In this document: piece by piece, positions 7,301 to 13,556 of the stretch | Numbering within the stretch: the stretch's first letter is position 1 | How the letters are laid out: each line of letters opens with the position of its first letter | DNA from: Promethearchaeota archaeon | GTDB taxonomy: Archaea > Asgardarchaeota > Lokiarchaeia > Sigynarchaeales > MK-D1 | Direction: 5' to 3' | NCBI GenBank assembly: GCA_016839865.1 | Contig: JAEOTN010000154.1 | Span: 1-13,556 of the forward strand | Length of the DNA: 13,556 bases | Notes under the pieces: generated by a model | What the model was told of the DNA's origin: nothing | Databases searched by the model: none | What the model saw: only the letters and a program-made list of their open reading frames with translations | Made by a program: the position numbers and the translations under genes

Positions 7301-10300
7301 ATGTTAGGAAAAATATCTCAGAATCTGCGAACTGGATCCCATCAAAGGTAATTACCGGTCCTACAAACTTCACATTCCAATTACCAGATAATATTGGTGA
7401 ATGGACTATCAGAATCGTAGGAAATGCAATTGACGACTCGAATATTTTATGGGGTGAAGTAAAAACCATCGAAATTAAAGCATTTTTACCTTTCTTCGTA
7501 GAATTTGAACCTCCACTACATATCACCCAAGACGATATTGTAACATTGAAAGCTTATGTGTATAATTATGTAGGAGAGGATTTGACAACAGATGTGATGA
7601 TTGAAGCCCCTGGATTTGATATTTTAAACAATCCAATCCAAAGTGTTCATGTTCCCAATACTTTTGTGTCAGAAATCGAGTTTACACTTCATGCACGAGA
7701 TGCATTCCTTCATAATATTACCGTCTTAGCACTTAGTGAAGAGGGGGATACGGTATATTCTGATGCGAAACAGATGGAAACATATGTGTATCCAAATGGG
7801 TTTGAGATCTCTGACAGATTTTCTGCATTTCTTAATGAATCCATTAGCCCTTACATCTTTAATTACACCTTGGAAACTTCAGCTATATATCATCAAGAGA
7901 CACTTGCATTTTATTCAAAAGTGATTGACATTTCAATAGAGGGGTGGGAAAGATTGGTTGGGTACCCTTATGGATGTGTTGAACAAACGACCTCTAAGTT
8001 GATTTCGACCGCTTTAATTTATAGATACTTAAATCAAACTGGGAAATTAACTTCTGAACTCATCCAAAAACTCACTCCCATGATTGTACAAGGTATAAGC
8101 AGGCTCTATAATATGCAAAATCTTGATGGTGGTTGGGGTTGGTGGAGTGATCGTGACTCCAACATACAAATGACCACCCTTGCGGTGTTTACATTGCAAC
8201 AAGTAGAATTATCGGGATTCAATATCAGTTCATTTGTGCTGTTTAAGGCATATAACTTTATCATCAATGAGCAAGAGTGGGATGGGAGTTGGGAATATCC
8301 ATATTATAGTGCTAATGAGTTCGAAGCGACTATCTACACCTTACGTACTTTAATTCCTGCAATAAATAAAACAATGGGAATGGAAAATGCTATCCAGGAT
8401 GGATTAGATTTTCTCTATTCGGATTGGGCAAATCCAGATCATCAAAGCCCTTATGGTGCAGCATTATACGTGATATCGACAATGGATACAGGTTACGAGA
8501 ACAGTTCTTTTACATTGGATATGCTTTCATATCTCTTAGCAGAACGGAAAACCACAAGCAATATGGTCTATTGGGAAAATGATGAATCGTATTACTGGCG
8601 AAATCTTGGTGATACAGTAGAAATTACTGCATACGCAATTCTTGCCTTAGCAATGGATGATTACCTAGCAAATTACGCAATTATCCAAAAAGGAGTGAGA
8701 TACCTCTTGGACTCTAAATCTCGTTGGGGATGGTGGAGTACTGCTGATTCATCTGCAGCAATTTACACTCTGACTGAGATCCATAGAATAGCTGGGGCTA
8801 GCCAGATATTAGATTTCAATGGAACTGTTGAAATTACAATTAATTCCGATTCAACTCCCCAAATTACATTGAATCTAACTGAACCACTTGCACCTACTGC
8901 AATCCTAGCAGATTTGAGTGATTATCTTGTTGTTGGAGAAAATGAAGTGAATATTACTGTTAAAGGTACAGGACAACTTGCATTTGTAGCAGAATCAACT
9001 CAACTGAAGCGATATATTCCAACAATTACTGTACCTGAAGTTATAGATGTAAATAGTGGTGAAGAATTTAATTTGAGTCTGAGTGTTGATGCAAATTTCT
9101 CAAATGTATCTTTGAATGAAGTGATAATAAATATGGTCAATCTTCCGGAAGATTTTCAAGTAGATGGAGAACAATATTGGAGTTACTTTTCTTCCATAAC
9201 TGATGCGACTATCATGAATTTCACCCTTAGAGCTCCTTCAGAAGGAGGAGATTACAAATTGAATGGTATTTTTGCATCAATGGAAATTCAATATGAAAAT
9301 GACTCAGAAACTATAAAATCTTATCAGAAAATGATTGGTCCAATTATAATACGAGTTCACGGAGCTATCTCTCAAAGTTATCATCCTAGAAATCTATGGA
9401 CATCTAATTCAGAGAATCTAATATCGATTCCATCTAGTTCCGCTGCATTAACAGATGATTTAACATTGCAGAAACATCTCTCAAAAACAACCGATCTGTT
9501 GCCAAGTGATCTTATTTCCGTGACAGTAACCATTTCAAATCTGAATAATTCGCTACAATACTTTGCACTTGATGATTACATTCCTGCAGGTATGGTTCTA
9601 GCATCAGAAAGCGTAGAAATCAATGGCCAGTCTATTGAATCCAATTCTTTAGGAATTACTTTCGAGTCAACTTCAATTGAGATGCATCTCTTTATACCAT
9701 TGCTTCCCTCAGGCAACACAGTAATATCTTATGACTTACTTGTGGATTCAGTAAAAAATTCATTAGTACCTGCCTCTACTTTATGGGGAATGTATGAAGA
9801 AATAGCTGTGTCCTCAGATCCCATCTTCCTAATGAACATACCTGCATTGTTTTATACCAATGACTCAATTTACCAAGACTTGATCCAACCTACAATCAGC
9901 GGAATTACGGTATCTCAGATTGAAGGATTGGATGAGATCGCATTATCCATGCAACTAGATGCAACTGATAATAATCAATTGTATAAAATCAGGTTTGTGT
10001 ATCAGCAAAATTCAGTATGGCGTTCTCATTCTATGTATAGTTTCACTACTGATAATATTAACACAACAATTCCTGGTCTTGAAAATGTTGATTCAAAAAT
10101 CAGATATTTTGTTGAGGTACAGGATGAATATGGAAACACAATTGGTAGTACAATCCAAACGATAATTGTTCATTCCACCATAATTCCTTATATTTCAATA
10201 GCAATAGGTTTAGTATTGGCAATTGGAGCAGCTAGTATTGCCGTAGTCATATATAGGAAGAAAGGGCGCTTGGGAACTTTAGAAGGTGTTTCTTTTTCAG

Positions 10301-10314
10301 AAGACACAGATTAA
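4306..10314 (+). CDS. Alpha-2-macroglobulin family thioester surface protein
   Basis: A 2002-residue exported, membrane-anchored protein. It has a signal peptide (1-30: basic start, hydrophobic core, cleavage near FASA), an acidic linker (31-80), then a long series of macroglobulin-type beta domains. MG2 is clear at 318-425 (SDKTIYHPGET, then VDEYEKPVF), followed by MG3/4 (VEYYFGQPVVDADV). The bait-region domain begins near 866 (TDKTVYEPGD). The A2M core follows at about 1000-1100 (NFTFQLPDNIGEWTIRIVGN). The thioester domain spans about 1190-1500, with GCVEQ (C1224, Q1227), and DGGWGWW and RWGWWS helices. Beta domains follow, including an MG10-like segment (DDYIPAGM), then an Ig/FN3-like juxtamembrane domain (1862-1955), one membrane helix (1959-1983) and a short basic cytoplasmic tail. 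There are over 20 N-glycosylation sequons and only two cysteines (C184, C1224). Family members trap proteases or couple covalently to targets through the thioester; that role is inferred here. No pbpC neighbour is present. Confidence 0.92.
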   Translation: MKKRQLLSFLVLFLVLPMSSLWLNVEFASAATPIEPEEENELTLTSHASPYYFHVNDSLPLLNSEPDEESEKTLPKSAQSWSDFQDYSLSVYLDKYAVTQGESIEISLKLTQNFDPSSNSPIWIEIYDGFYRHYYYYYSRFYDSDLIYSNQVYTDENGEASITFSNTLVEGSYTIFAYYDQYYCRQYQEFSVSDTGIFLKGSKYYMDNQEYHAAVHLVNVSDFSPAANEFYTYSLETYDYDVEDWITLFSDTEQTDAYGYDVFNTEPIVVDQGSYYFWGSLRLTIQTGSISYRTFLYKDWTHYYYTLWGGEQESNYDRYQFVVSSDKTIYHPGETIKLRTLVFEYSYLNETRVPYRNQELQMTINNPNELAIFWTTLQTNSEGVAIIEFPLDYESALGLYGFEFSIEGFSYVYSVRVDEYEKPVFQVTIDTNGRDYFPKYRGIEFLLRKEVFTGSVKVEYYFGQPVVDADVVLTLKDYWEEDIYEITGKTNGQGEFQFSIDLKWLEGIDYSFIAEAHVEDTYGRTAETRKTYTRMEDILAYGYLSNWAPTPNESLEYYFNVFQLISGDRWWGYDYNPLANVSVKIDIFGVKNYPIYITRIWRRTHLKTFYDSTNEYGSGKLEFTLPIEKIQPYNLFEIRLSVDLEDGRSSEWSTYFRYKKYKLDVAIQNPTLNTGDTLDFTATYVDALTQEEVEGEGRIYIYDSNYHIIGKASIEIDGSLDFSVDIPEYAPEGIYRLYSYVYSRSNDYYGGFLYHSVYLEFKVGDARSIDFTTNGTLLGDGNRVQVEIGDILDIQGSTNVSSNQPYYFEIYKRGLLSSERLSVVGNQFTKELLITSDLGPDFTIMVYTISDSGRLFEKYLVVHVKFASGFEIQTDKTVYEPGDTVTLTITPNDENPMLISTTFIDSAVLAVEPEDDSELAYFEHSSYRAYIGSGSSWGTGVFWENYAWINYEVPMGGMYGNPWYIRTLGGDYLETMGNNPPGGFGIPSLDDIVRTYNIDVRKNISESANWIPSKVITGPTNFTFQLPDNIGEWTIRIVGNAIDDSNILWGEVKTIEIKAFLPFFVEFEPPLHITQDDIVTLKAYVYNYVGEDLTTDVMIEAPGFDILNNPIQSVHVPNTFVSEIEFTLHARDAFLHNITVLALSEEGDTVYSDAKQMETYVYPNGFEISDRFSAFLNESISPYIFNYTLETSAIYHQETLAFYSKVIDISIEGWERLVGYPYGCVEQTTSKLISTALIYRYLNQTGKLTSELIQKLTPMIVQGISRLYNMQNLDGGWGWWSDRDSNIQMTTLAVFTLQQVELSGFNISSFVLFKAYNFIINEQEWDGSWEYPYYSANEFEATIYTLRTLIPAINKTMGMENAIQDGLDFLYSDWANPDHQSPYGAALYVISTMDTGYENSSFTLDMLSYLLAERKTTSNMVYWENDESYYWRNLGDTVEITAYAILALAMDDYLANYAIIQKGVRYLLDSKSRWGWWSTADSSAAIYTLTEIHRIAGASQILDFNGTVEITINSDSTPQITLNLTEPLAPTAILADLSDYLVVGENEVNITVKGTGQLAFVAESTQLKRYIPTITVPEVIDVNSGEEFNLSLSVDANFSNVSLNEVIINMVNLPEDFQVDGEQYWSYFSSITDATIMNFTLRAPSEGGDYKLNGIFASMEIQYENDSETIKSYQKMIGPIIIRVHGAISQSYHPRNLWTSNSENLISIPSSSAALTDDLTLQKHLSKTTDLLPSDLISVTVTISNLNNSLQYFALDDYIPAGMVLASESVEINGQSIESNSLGITFESTSIEMHLFIPLLPSGNTVISYDLLVDSVKNSLVPASTLWGMYEEIAVSSDPIFLMNIPALFYTNDSIYQDLIQPTISGITVSQIEGLDEIALSMQLDATDNNQLYKIRFVYQQNSVWRSHSMYSFTTDNINTTIPGLENVDSKIRYFVEVQDEYGNTIGSTIQTIIVHSTIIPYISIAIGLVLAIGAASIAVVIYRKKGRLGTLEGVSFSEDTD
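4703..4720 (+). repeat. ATT trinucleotide repeat coding for a tyrosine run
   Basis: Six tandem ATT units within the macroglobulin gene, read in frame as TAT codons, give five consecutive tyrosines (134-138) in the first beta domain. Gain or loss of units by slippage would change the tyrosine count without a frameshift. Confidence 0.7.
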
Positions 10315-10331
10315 CTTAACTCCATACCACA

Positions 10332-10343
10332 TTTTTTCTTTTT
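10332..10343 (+). terminator. Poly-T terminator candidate for the macroglobulin gene
   Basis: TTTTTTCTTTTT begins 18 bases after the TAA at 10312-10314. Such oligo-T tracts on the coding strand are typical archaeal termination signals. Its place between two same-strand genes suggests that the methyltransferase gene has its own promoter. Confidence 0.45.
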
Positions 10344-10344
10344 C

Positions 10345-10354
10345 TATAATAAAT
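10345..10354 (+). promoter_or_regulatory. Possible TATA-like box for the methyltransferase gene
   Basis: TATAATAAAT is centred about 35 bases before the ATG at 10384, compatible with a start point a few bases before the ATG and a nearly leaderless message. No ribosome-binding site is visible before the ATG, which fits. Low specificity because of AT richness. Confidence 0.3.
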
Positions 10355-10383
10355 CAATAATACCATGCTAATTTATTGGTTAT

Positions 10384-11571
10384 ATGGATTCTTTAATTCA
10401 GAAATTATCCCAAATGAAGAATAAAAGCACACAGAAGCGATTTTTAAAAAAGAATGGATATTCTGAAGAAGAGATTCAAGAAATTATGAAGAAAGTAAAA
10501 TTACTTCAAAAGGCACTTAGAAAATTTCCTCGCGCATCACTTATGCATTATACAGAGTCAGCAATGGCTCAATCTACGTCCTTGGAAGTTGCAAAATACA
10601 GAACATGGAAAGTTGTATCAAAATTAGAAAAAATCCAGCATAGCATTGACCTATGCGGTGGTATTGGAGGAGATACAATAGCAGCAGGTCTTCGATGGAA
10701 AGTTTCAGTTATTGAGAAAGATCAAGAGATTTTTGATATGCTCGAACATAATCTTGAGATTTACAATGTTCAAGACAAAGTGACGCGTATTTTGGGAGAT
10801 ATCTATGATTTACTTAAACAACCAGAATTTCAGAAATTAGTCAAACAAGCAAATTACATTTTCTTTGATCCTTCCAGGAGGATGGATGGGAATCGCACTG
10901 TAAAAATCGAGGAATATGCACCGCCATTATCTTTAATTGAACAAGTTTTACCATTGAACCAAAATATTTGTGTAAAAATCGCTCCAGGAGTCGATATCCT
11001 GCATGTCCCATTTCCTTGTGATATCGAAGTAGTCTCATTTAAAGGAGAAGTTAAGGAAGTAATGCTCTGGTTTGGGAATCTCATGAATAACGAGCTACAT
11101 CGCTATATTATAGCAACTAAATTACCAGAAAAAATCACCGTAACGAAAGAAATTGAAAAGTACAACGAATCACAACCCGATCTTGTTTCATCTTTGGGGA
11201 AATACCTGTATGAACCAGATCCCGCTGCAATTAAAGCGCATGTGATAAATGAAATTGCAAATGAGTTAAAATTAAACACTTTACATCCACAAATCGCATA
11301 CCTCACCGGTGATAAATATATAGCAAATCCTTGGCTGAAATGCTATCAAGTAATTGATTCTTGCCCGATTGATTTCCCCCGCATCAAAAAATTACTTGAG
11401 AAACATGATATTAATAGGATTGACTGTAAAGCAAGAGGATTAACCCTAGATTTGCATGATATTCAAAAACAACTAAAATCACCAGGAAAAAATATCGGAT
11501 TAGTGATTTTTACATGGGTTAATAATCAAAAAACTGCAATTATTGCACAATATGTGTGGGATTTTACTTGA
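10384..11571 (+). CDS. SAM-dependent methyltransferase with C-terminal THUMP-like domain (PG_1098 type)
   Basis: A predicted cytosolic class I methyltransferase of 395 residues, probably acting on RNA. Residues 1-80 are helical. Residues 87-240 are the Rossmann fold: SAM-binding motif IDLCGGIGGDTIAAG (88-102), an acidic residue ending strand 2 (E111 in VIEKD), GDIYDLL (138-144) and the catalytic-region motif FFDPSRRMDG (160-169), the counterpart of DPARR in PG_1098 proteins. KIAPGVD (198-204) is a further family mark. Residues about 240-395 match the PG_1098 C-terminal region, with YEPDPAAIKAHVINEIA (276-292) and a late KARGL segment (349-353), placed in families as a ferredoxin-like plus THUMP-like module. 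THUMP-type domains bind RNA, which supports a tRNA or rRNA substrate, but the modified base is unknown. The family is best known from bacteria. The stop lies 5 bases from the stop of the convergent glycosylase gene. Confidence 0.82.
   Translation: MDSLIQKLSQMKNKSTQKRFLKKNGYSEEEIQEIMKKVKLLQKALRKFPRASLMHYTESAMAQSTSLEVAKYRTWKVVSKLEKIQHSIDLCGGIGGDTIAAGLRWKVSVIEKDQEIFDMLEHNLEIYNVQDKVTRILGDIYDLLKQPEFQKLVKQANYIFFDPSRRMDGNRTVKIEEYAPPLSLIEQVLPLNQNICVKIAPGVDILHVPFPCDIEVVSFKGEVKEVMLWFGNLMNNELHRYIIATKLPEKITVTKEIEKYNESQPDLVSSLGKYLYEPDPAAIKAHVINEIANELKLNTLHPQIAYLTGDKYIANPWLKCYQVIDSCPIDFPRIKKLLEKHDINRIDCKARGLTLDLHDIQKQLKSPGKNIGLVIFTWVNNQKTAIIAQYVWDFT
11528..11533 (-). terminator. Possible short oligo-T terminator for the minus-strand operon
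   Basis: Six A on the plus strand read as six T on the minus strand, about 44 bases beyond the glycosylase stop and inside the 3' end of the convergent methyltransferase gene. With only 5 bases between the two stops, termination must lie within the opposing gene. Weak evidence. Confidence 0.2.
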
Positions 11572-11576
11572 TCGAG

Positions 11577-12827
11577 TTATTGCAAAGGAATTATGTTTTC
11601 TAAATCCATATCTACAGCTTTCACCATATCTTTCCAGCGGATAAGTAGTCGCTCTAGTGCATTTGCCATAGGTTGAGTCCATTTTGTTTTTTCTTCCGAA
11701 TGGAAATTTATAAATCGCAAGATCTTGTCTTTTACTTTCATACTAGGTTCTATTCTTCCCACGAGTTTACCTTTATAGAGAAGTGGCAGTAAGTAATACC
11801 CCCACCGACGTTGCTTAGCTGGTGTGTATATTTCCCAACGATATTCGAAGTCAAAGATATGTTCAGTTCCATCTCGATCTCGTATTAATGGATCTAAAGG
11901 TCCTATTGCACGCATTTCTCCATCATACTTCACAGCTTTAATTTTATTTCTCCAGTCTGATGGAACTGCGTAAATACGATTATTTTGTTTAAAATGGACC
12001 AGAACTGGATTTTCAGGATATGAGTTGTTGTCTAATAATAAATTCAATTGCTCTTTCGATTGAATTCTAGCATCTCTCGCCTTAGAAATCTTAAGTTTTC
12101 CTGTTTTTGTAACTGCTATTCTTGTATCAACAACGGGAAAGCTCCTCTGATGCAGCTTTAATTTTTCATGTAATAATTGCTCATCAGATAATCGTCTTAG
12201 TTTTAATTCATCTTTAGTGTATCTTCGTTCAATCAAATCGTACTTTTTAGTGAAATTTTTATCTCTTCCTACAATTGCAGTTTTGCCAAAATGATAGAGA
12301 AGTTCAAACAAATTCGTTTTAAAAATCCCTTCTTTCCACCGAGATTTTCCTAATGCGGCATCTCCAAGAGGTTTTAATGCTGTACTGGATTGTGTACCTT
12401 GTTTTTTTAGGATATCTAACCCACGATCAAAAAAAGTTGGATGATTTTGTTTAATGTATTCAATCTGCTTTTGATAGTATTTGTGTAGGTATTTCTCACG
12501 TCTTCTACTATAAAACAGAGGAAAATAATCTCGATGGATAAAACACATCATTTGGAAAAAATCTTCAAAAACAACACCTTCAGGATATAATACTTGTTCT
12601 AAGTCTCCTTGTTTATAGTCTGGAATACGTGCAAATAAGAAAAAATCATGATACCGTCCAGCCGGATTGAGTGGATCGATTTGTATAAACGATTGATCCT
12701 TGAATACTGTCCTTAATCCATCAATTCCAAAACCATGCCATGTATGGAGATGAGTACCAACAACCATTAGCTTTTGTAGTTGACCTTTTGTTATTTTTGG
12801 GATATCATCAATCAAAATCTCATTCAT
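11577..12827 (-). CDS. YcaQ-type winged-helix DNA glycosylase (HTH_42 family)
   Basis: A 416-residue protein of the YcaQ/AlkZ family, which excises bulky alkylated bases and unhooks DNA interstrand crosslinks. Family marks, numbered from the ATG at 12827: FIQIDPLNPAGRYHDFFLFARIPDY (48-71), where Q49-I-D51 corresponds to the catalytic Q-x-D of E. coli YcaQ; LDPLIRDRDG and the C-terminal block YRWEIYTPAKQRRWGYYLLPLLYKGKLVGRIEP, a strong signature. Length agrees with the family, and no truncation is seen. The frame stays open to a TTG at 12857, which would add 10 residues and overlap the HAD gene by 20 bases. I prefer the ATG at 12827: it is preceded by GTGA about 10 bases upstream and leaves a 10-base gap to the HAD gene. 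The tight spacing implies an operon with the HAD gene. Activity is inferred from the family. Confidence 0.85.
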   Translation of the reverse strand: MNEILIDDIPKITKGQLQKLMVVGTHLHTWHGFGIDGLRTVFKDQSFIQIDPLNPAGRYHDFFLFARIPDYKQGDLEQVLYPEGVVFEDFFQMMCFIHRDYFPLFYSRRREKYLHKYYQKQIEYIKQNHPTFFDRGLDILKKQGTQSSTALKPLGDAALGKSRWKEGIFKTNLFELLYHFGKTAIVGRDKNFTKKYDLIERRYTKDELKLRRLSDEQLLHEKLKLHQRSFPVVDTRIAVTKTGKLKISKARDARIQSKEQLNLLLDNNSYPENPVLVHFKQNNRIYAVPSDWRNKIKAVKYDGEMRAIGPLDPLIRDRDGTEHIFDFEYRWEIYTPAKQRRWGYYLLPLLYKGKLVGRIEPSMKVKDKILRFINFHSEEKTKWTQPMANALERLLIRWKDMVKAVDMDLENIIPLQ

Positions 12828-12837
12828 GAAACTAATC

Positions 12838-13311
12838 TCACTTTCGAAGGGTAGCAATTAGAGCTTTCTCATCTAGAAGTATCTTAAATGCATCGCTTAT
12901 ACTCTGTACTACAAGATCAGATGAAATAACGGTCTGGATTGATGCTCCTTCGTTACCTAAAACCGCAATTCCAATCTTAGATTGAGTGATAATTTCAATA
13001 TCATTATTCCCGTTTCCGATTGCGATTGTATTCTCAGGATTTAAAACCCGCAAACTGGTAAATTTTGATTGGGATTCTGATTTCGATTTGGGAATATGGA
13101 TAGCTTTAATATCTAATTCATTTGCAATTGTATCCAACGTTCCTCGTGTGTTTGCGGATATTACATATATTTCGAAGAATTTCTTAAGTTCTTGAATTAG
13201 ATACTTCAATCCTGAAGGATAACTACCGAATTGTGTGAGTGTGCCATTTAAATCAAGCAAAATATTATGAATTTCACATTTACCAAAATTTGGAATATCA
13301 TATAGTTTCAT
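12838..13311 (-). CDS. HAD-superfamily protein, soluble P-type-ATPase-like (COG4087)
   Basis: A small (157-residue) cytosolic HAD fold without a cap domain. Motif I is LLDLNGTLT (18-26) with the nucleophile D20; the usual second Asp is Asn (N22), as is common in the COG4087 group. Motif II is VISANT (50-55, S52), motif III is probably K83, and motif IV is IGNGNNDIEII (98-108). The C-terminal ATLRK and GNEGAS segments are also typical of this group. These proteins resemble the catalytic domain of P-type ATPases. They are presumed phosphatases, but substrates are unknown, and the Asn in motif I may alter or limit phosphatase activity. It lies 21 bases after the upstream membrane-protein gene and 10 bases before the glycosylase start, so all three are likely one transcript. 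The functional link to DNA repair is unclear. Confidence 0.82.
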   Translation of the reverse strand: MKLYDIPNFGKCEIHNILLDLNGTLTQFGSYPSGLKYLIQELKKFFEIYVISANTRGTLDTIANELDIKAIHIPKSKSESQSKFTSLRVLNPENTIAIGNGNNDIEIITQSKIGIAVLGNEGASIQTVISSDLVVQSISDAFKILLDEKALIATLRK

Positions 13312-13332
13312 TTTCGTTCATTTATCAGATGT

Positions 13333-13556
13333 TTATTGTATTTCTCGCAGTTGGAGTTCACGTTTACTAAGCAAAAATCCACTTATTAATATAAGCATGG
13401 TTCCAATTAAAGCAAGCGATAGGGAAAATGGAGTAGGAGTTGGAGCAAAATAAATCAGATAGAAGTAAAGTAAGGGCCCAATTTGTGTCGGAATCATTTG
13501 GACTATTCTTAGATTTGCTGCTTGTCGACTTTTTTTAGCATATGCTTGTTGGAGTC
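13333..13556 (-). CDS. Partial membrane protein, C-terminal end (unidentified)
   Basis: An open frame enters from the right edge and ends at TAA (13333-13335), giving the last 73 residues of a longer protein. It has a basic stretch with AKKSRQAA, two hydrophobic segments (about visible residues 20-38, ending in an APTPTP turn, and 43-63) and a charged tail ending in KRELQLREIQ. This looks like the C-terminal hairpin of an integral membrane protein whose tail is cytoplasmic. A transporter or ABC-2-type permease is possible, but nothing here identifies it. It is on the same strand as the HAD gene and 21 bases upstream of it, and is probably the first visible gene of the operon. Confidence 0.6.
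   Translation of the reverse strand, partial: LQQAYAKKSRQAANLRIVQMIPTQIGPLLYFYLIYFAPTPTPFSLSLALIGTMLILISGFLLSKRELQLREIQ

Noticed and set aside
8134..8739. Repeated WGWWS segments at residues 1277-1281 and 1474-1478 of the macroglobulin, considered as a duplication
   Set aside because: They fit the recurring helical hairpins of the alpha/alpha toroid thioester domain, so they are an expected family feature rather than a recent duplication.
10348..10377. A 7-bp inverted repeat AATAAAT / ATTTATT before the methyltransferase gene
   Set aside because: It is made only of A and T in an AT-rich gap, with a 16-base spacer, so chance occurrence is likely.
12828..12857. A TTG start for the glycosylase, adding 10 residues
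   Set aside because: It would overlap the HAD gene by 20 bases and uses a rarer start codon; the ATG at 12827 has a GTGA upstream and begins just before the conserved part. It remains possible.
12986..13195. A hydrophobic 69-codon open frame antisense to the HAD gene
   Set aside because: It overlaps the catalytic motifs of the HAD gene on the other strand; its hydrophobicity follows from the reverse complement of charged codons.
61..13556. The whole window as a defence island or mobile element
   Set aside because: No integrase, transposase, terminal repeats, tRNA insertion site or known defence gene is seen; genes look like ordinary chromosomal ones with similar base composition.

Overview
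The window is AT-rich and densely coded, and it most likely comes from an archaeon, with an Asgard archaeon as the best guess. The pointers are a eukaryote-like small GTPase fused to a longin-like N-terminal domain, a membrane-anchored winged-helix protein of archaeal type, several TATA-like boxes about 25-35 bases before start codons (suggesting leaderless or short-leader mRNAs), and a GGTGA-type ribosome-binding site before one large secreted protein. This assignment is inference; no rRNA or other marker gene is present.

Layout. Bases 1-3313, plus strand: longin-GTPase fusion, a phosphohexomutase (phosphoglucomutase/phosphomannomutase superfamily), and a small winged-helix protein with two C-terminal membrane helices. 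Bases 3331-4041, minus strand: an AIM24/TIGR00266-family protein, convergent with the winged-helix gene. Bases 4042-4305: a divergent control region with an 8-bp inverted repeat and a cluster of three related half-sites. Bases 4306-10314, plus strand: a 2002-residue alpha-2-macroglobulin-family surface protein with a signal peptide, an intact GCVEQ thioester motif and a C-terminal membrane anchor. Bases 10384-11571, plus strand: a SAM-dependent methyltransferase with a C-terminal THUMP-like domain (PG_1098 type). Bases 11577-13556, minus strand: a probable operon read leftwards, with the C-terminal end of an unidentified membrane protein, a COG4087-type HAD protein and a YcaQ-type DNA glycosylase.

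The centrepiece is the macroglobulin. It looks like an archaeal counterpart of the thioester proteins of the complement/alpha-2-macroglobulin superfamily: exported, membrane-tethered, rich in N-glycosylation sequons, and with only two cysteines, one being the thioester cysteine. It is not next to the penicillin-binding protein gene (pbpC) that often accompanies bacterial homologues. It is also the only gene here with a clear Shine-Dalgarno site and a structured upstream region, so it may be regulated separately. The other genes look like individual housekeeping or signalling genes (GTPase signalling, sugar-phosphate metabolism, RNA or DNA maintenance) rather than one pathway. No tRNA, rRNA, CRISPR array, transposon or phage feature was seen, and no gene-free stretch exceeds 300 bases.
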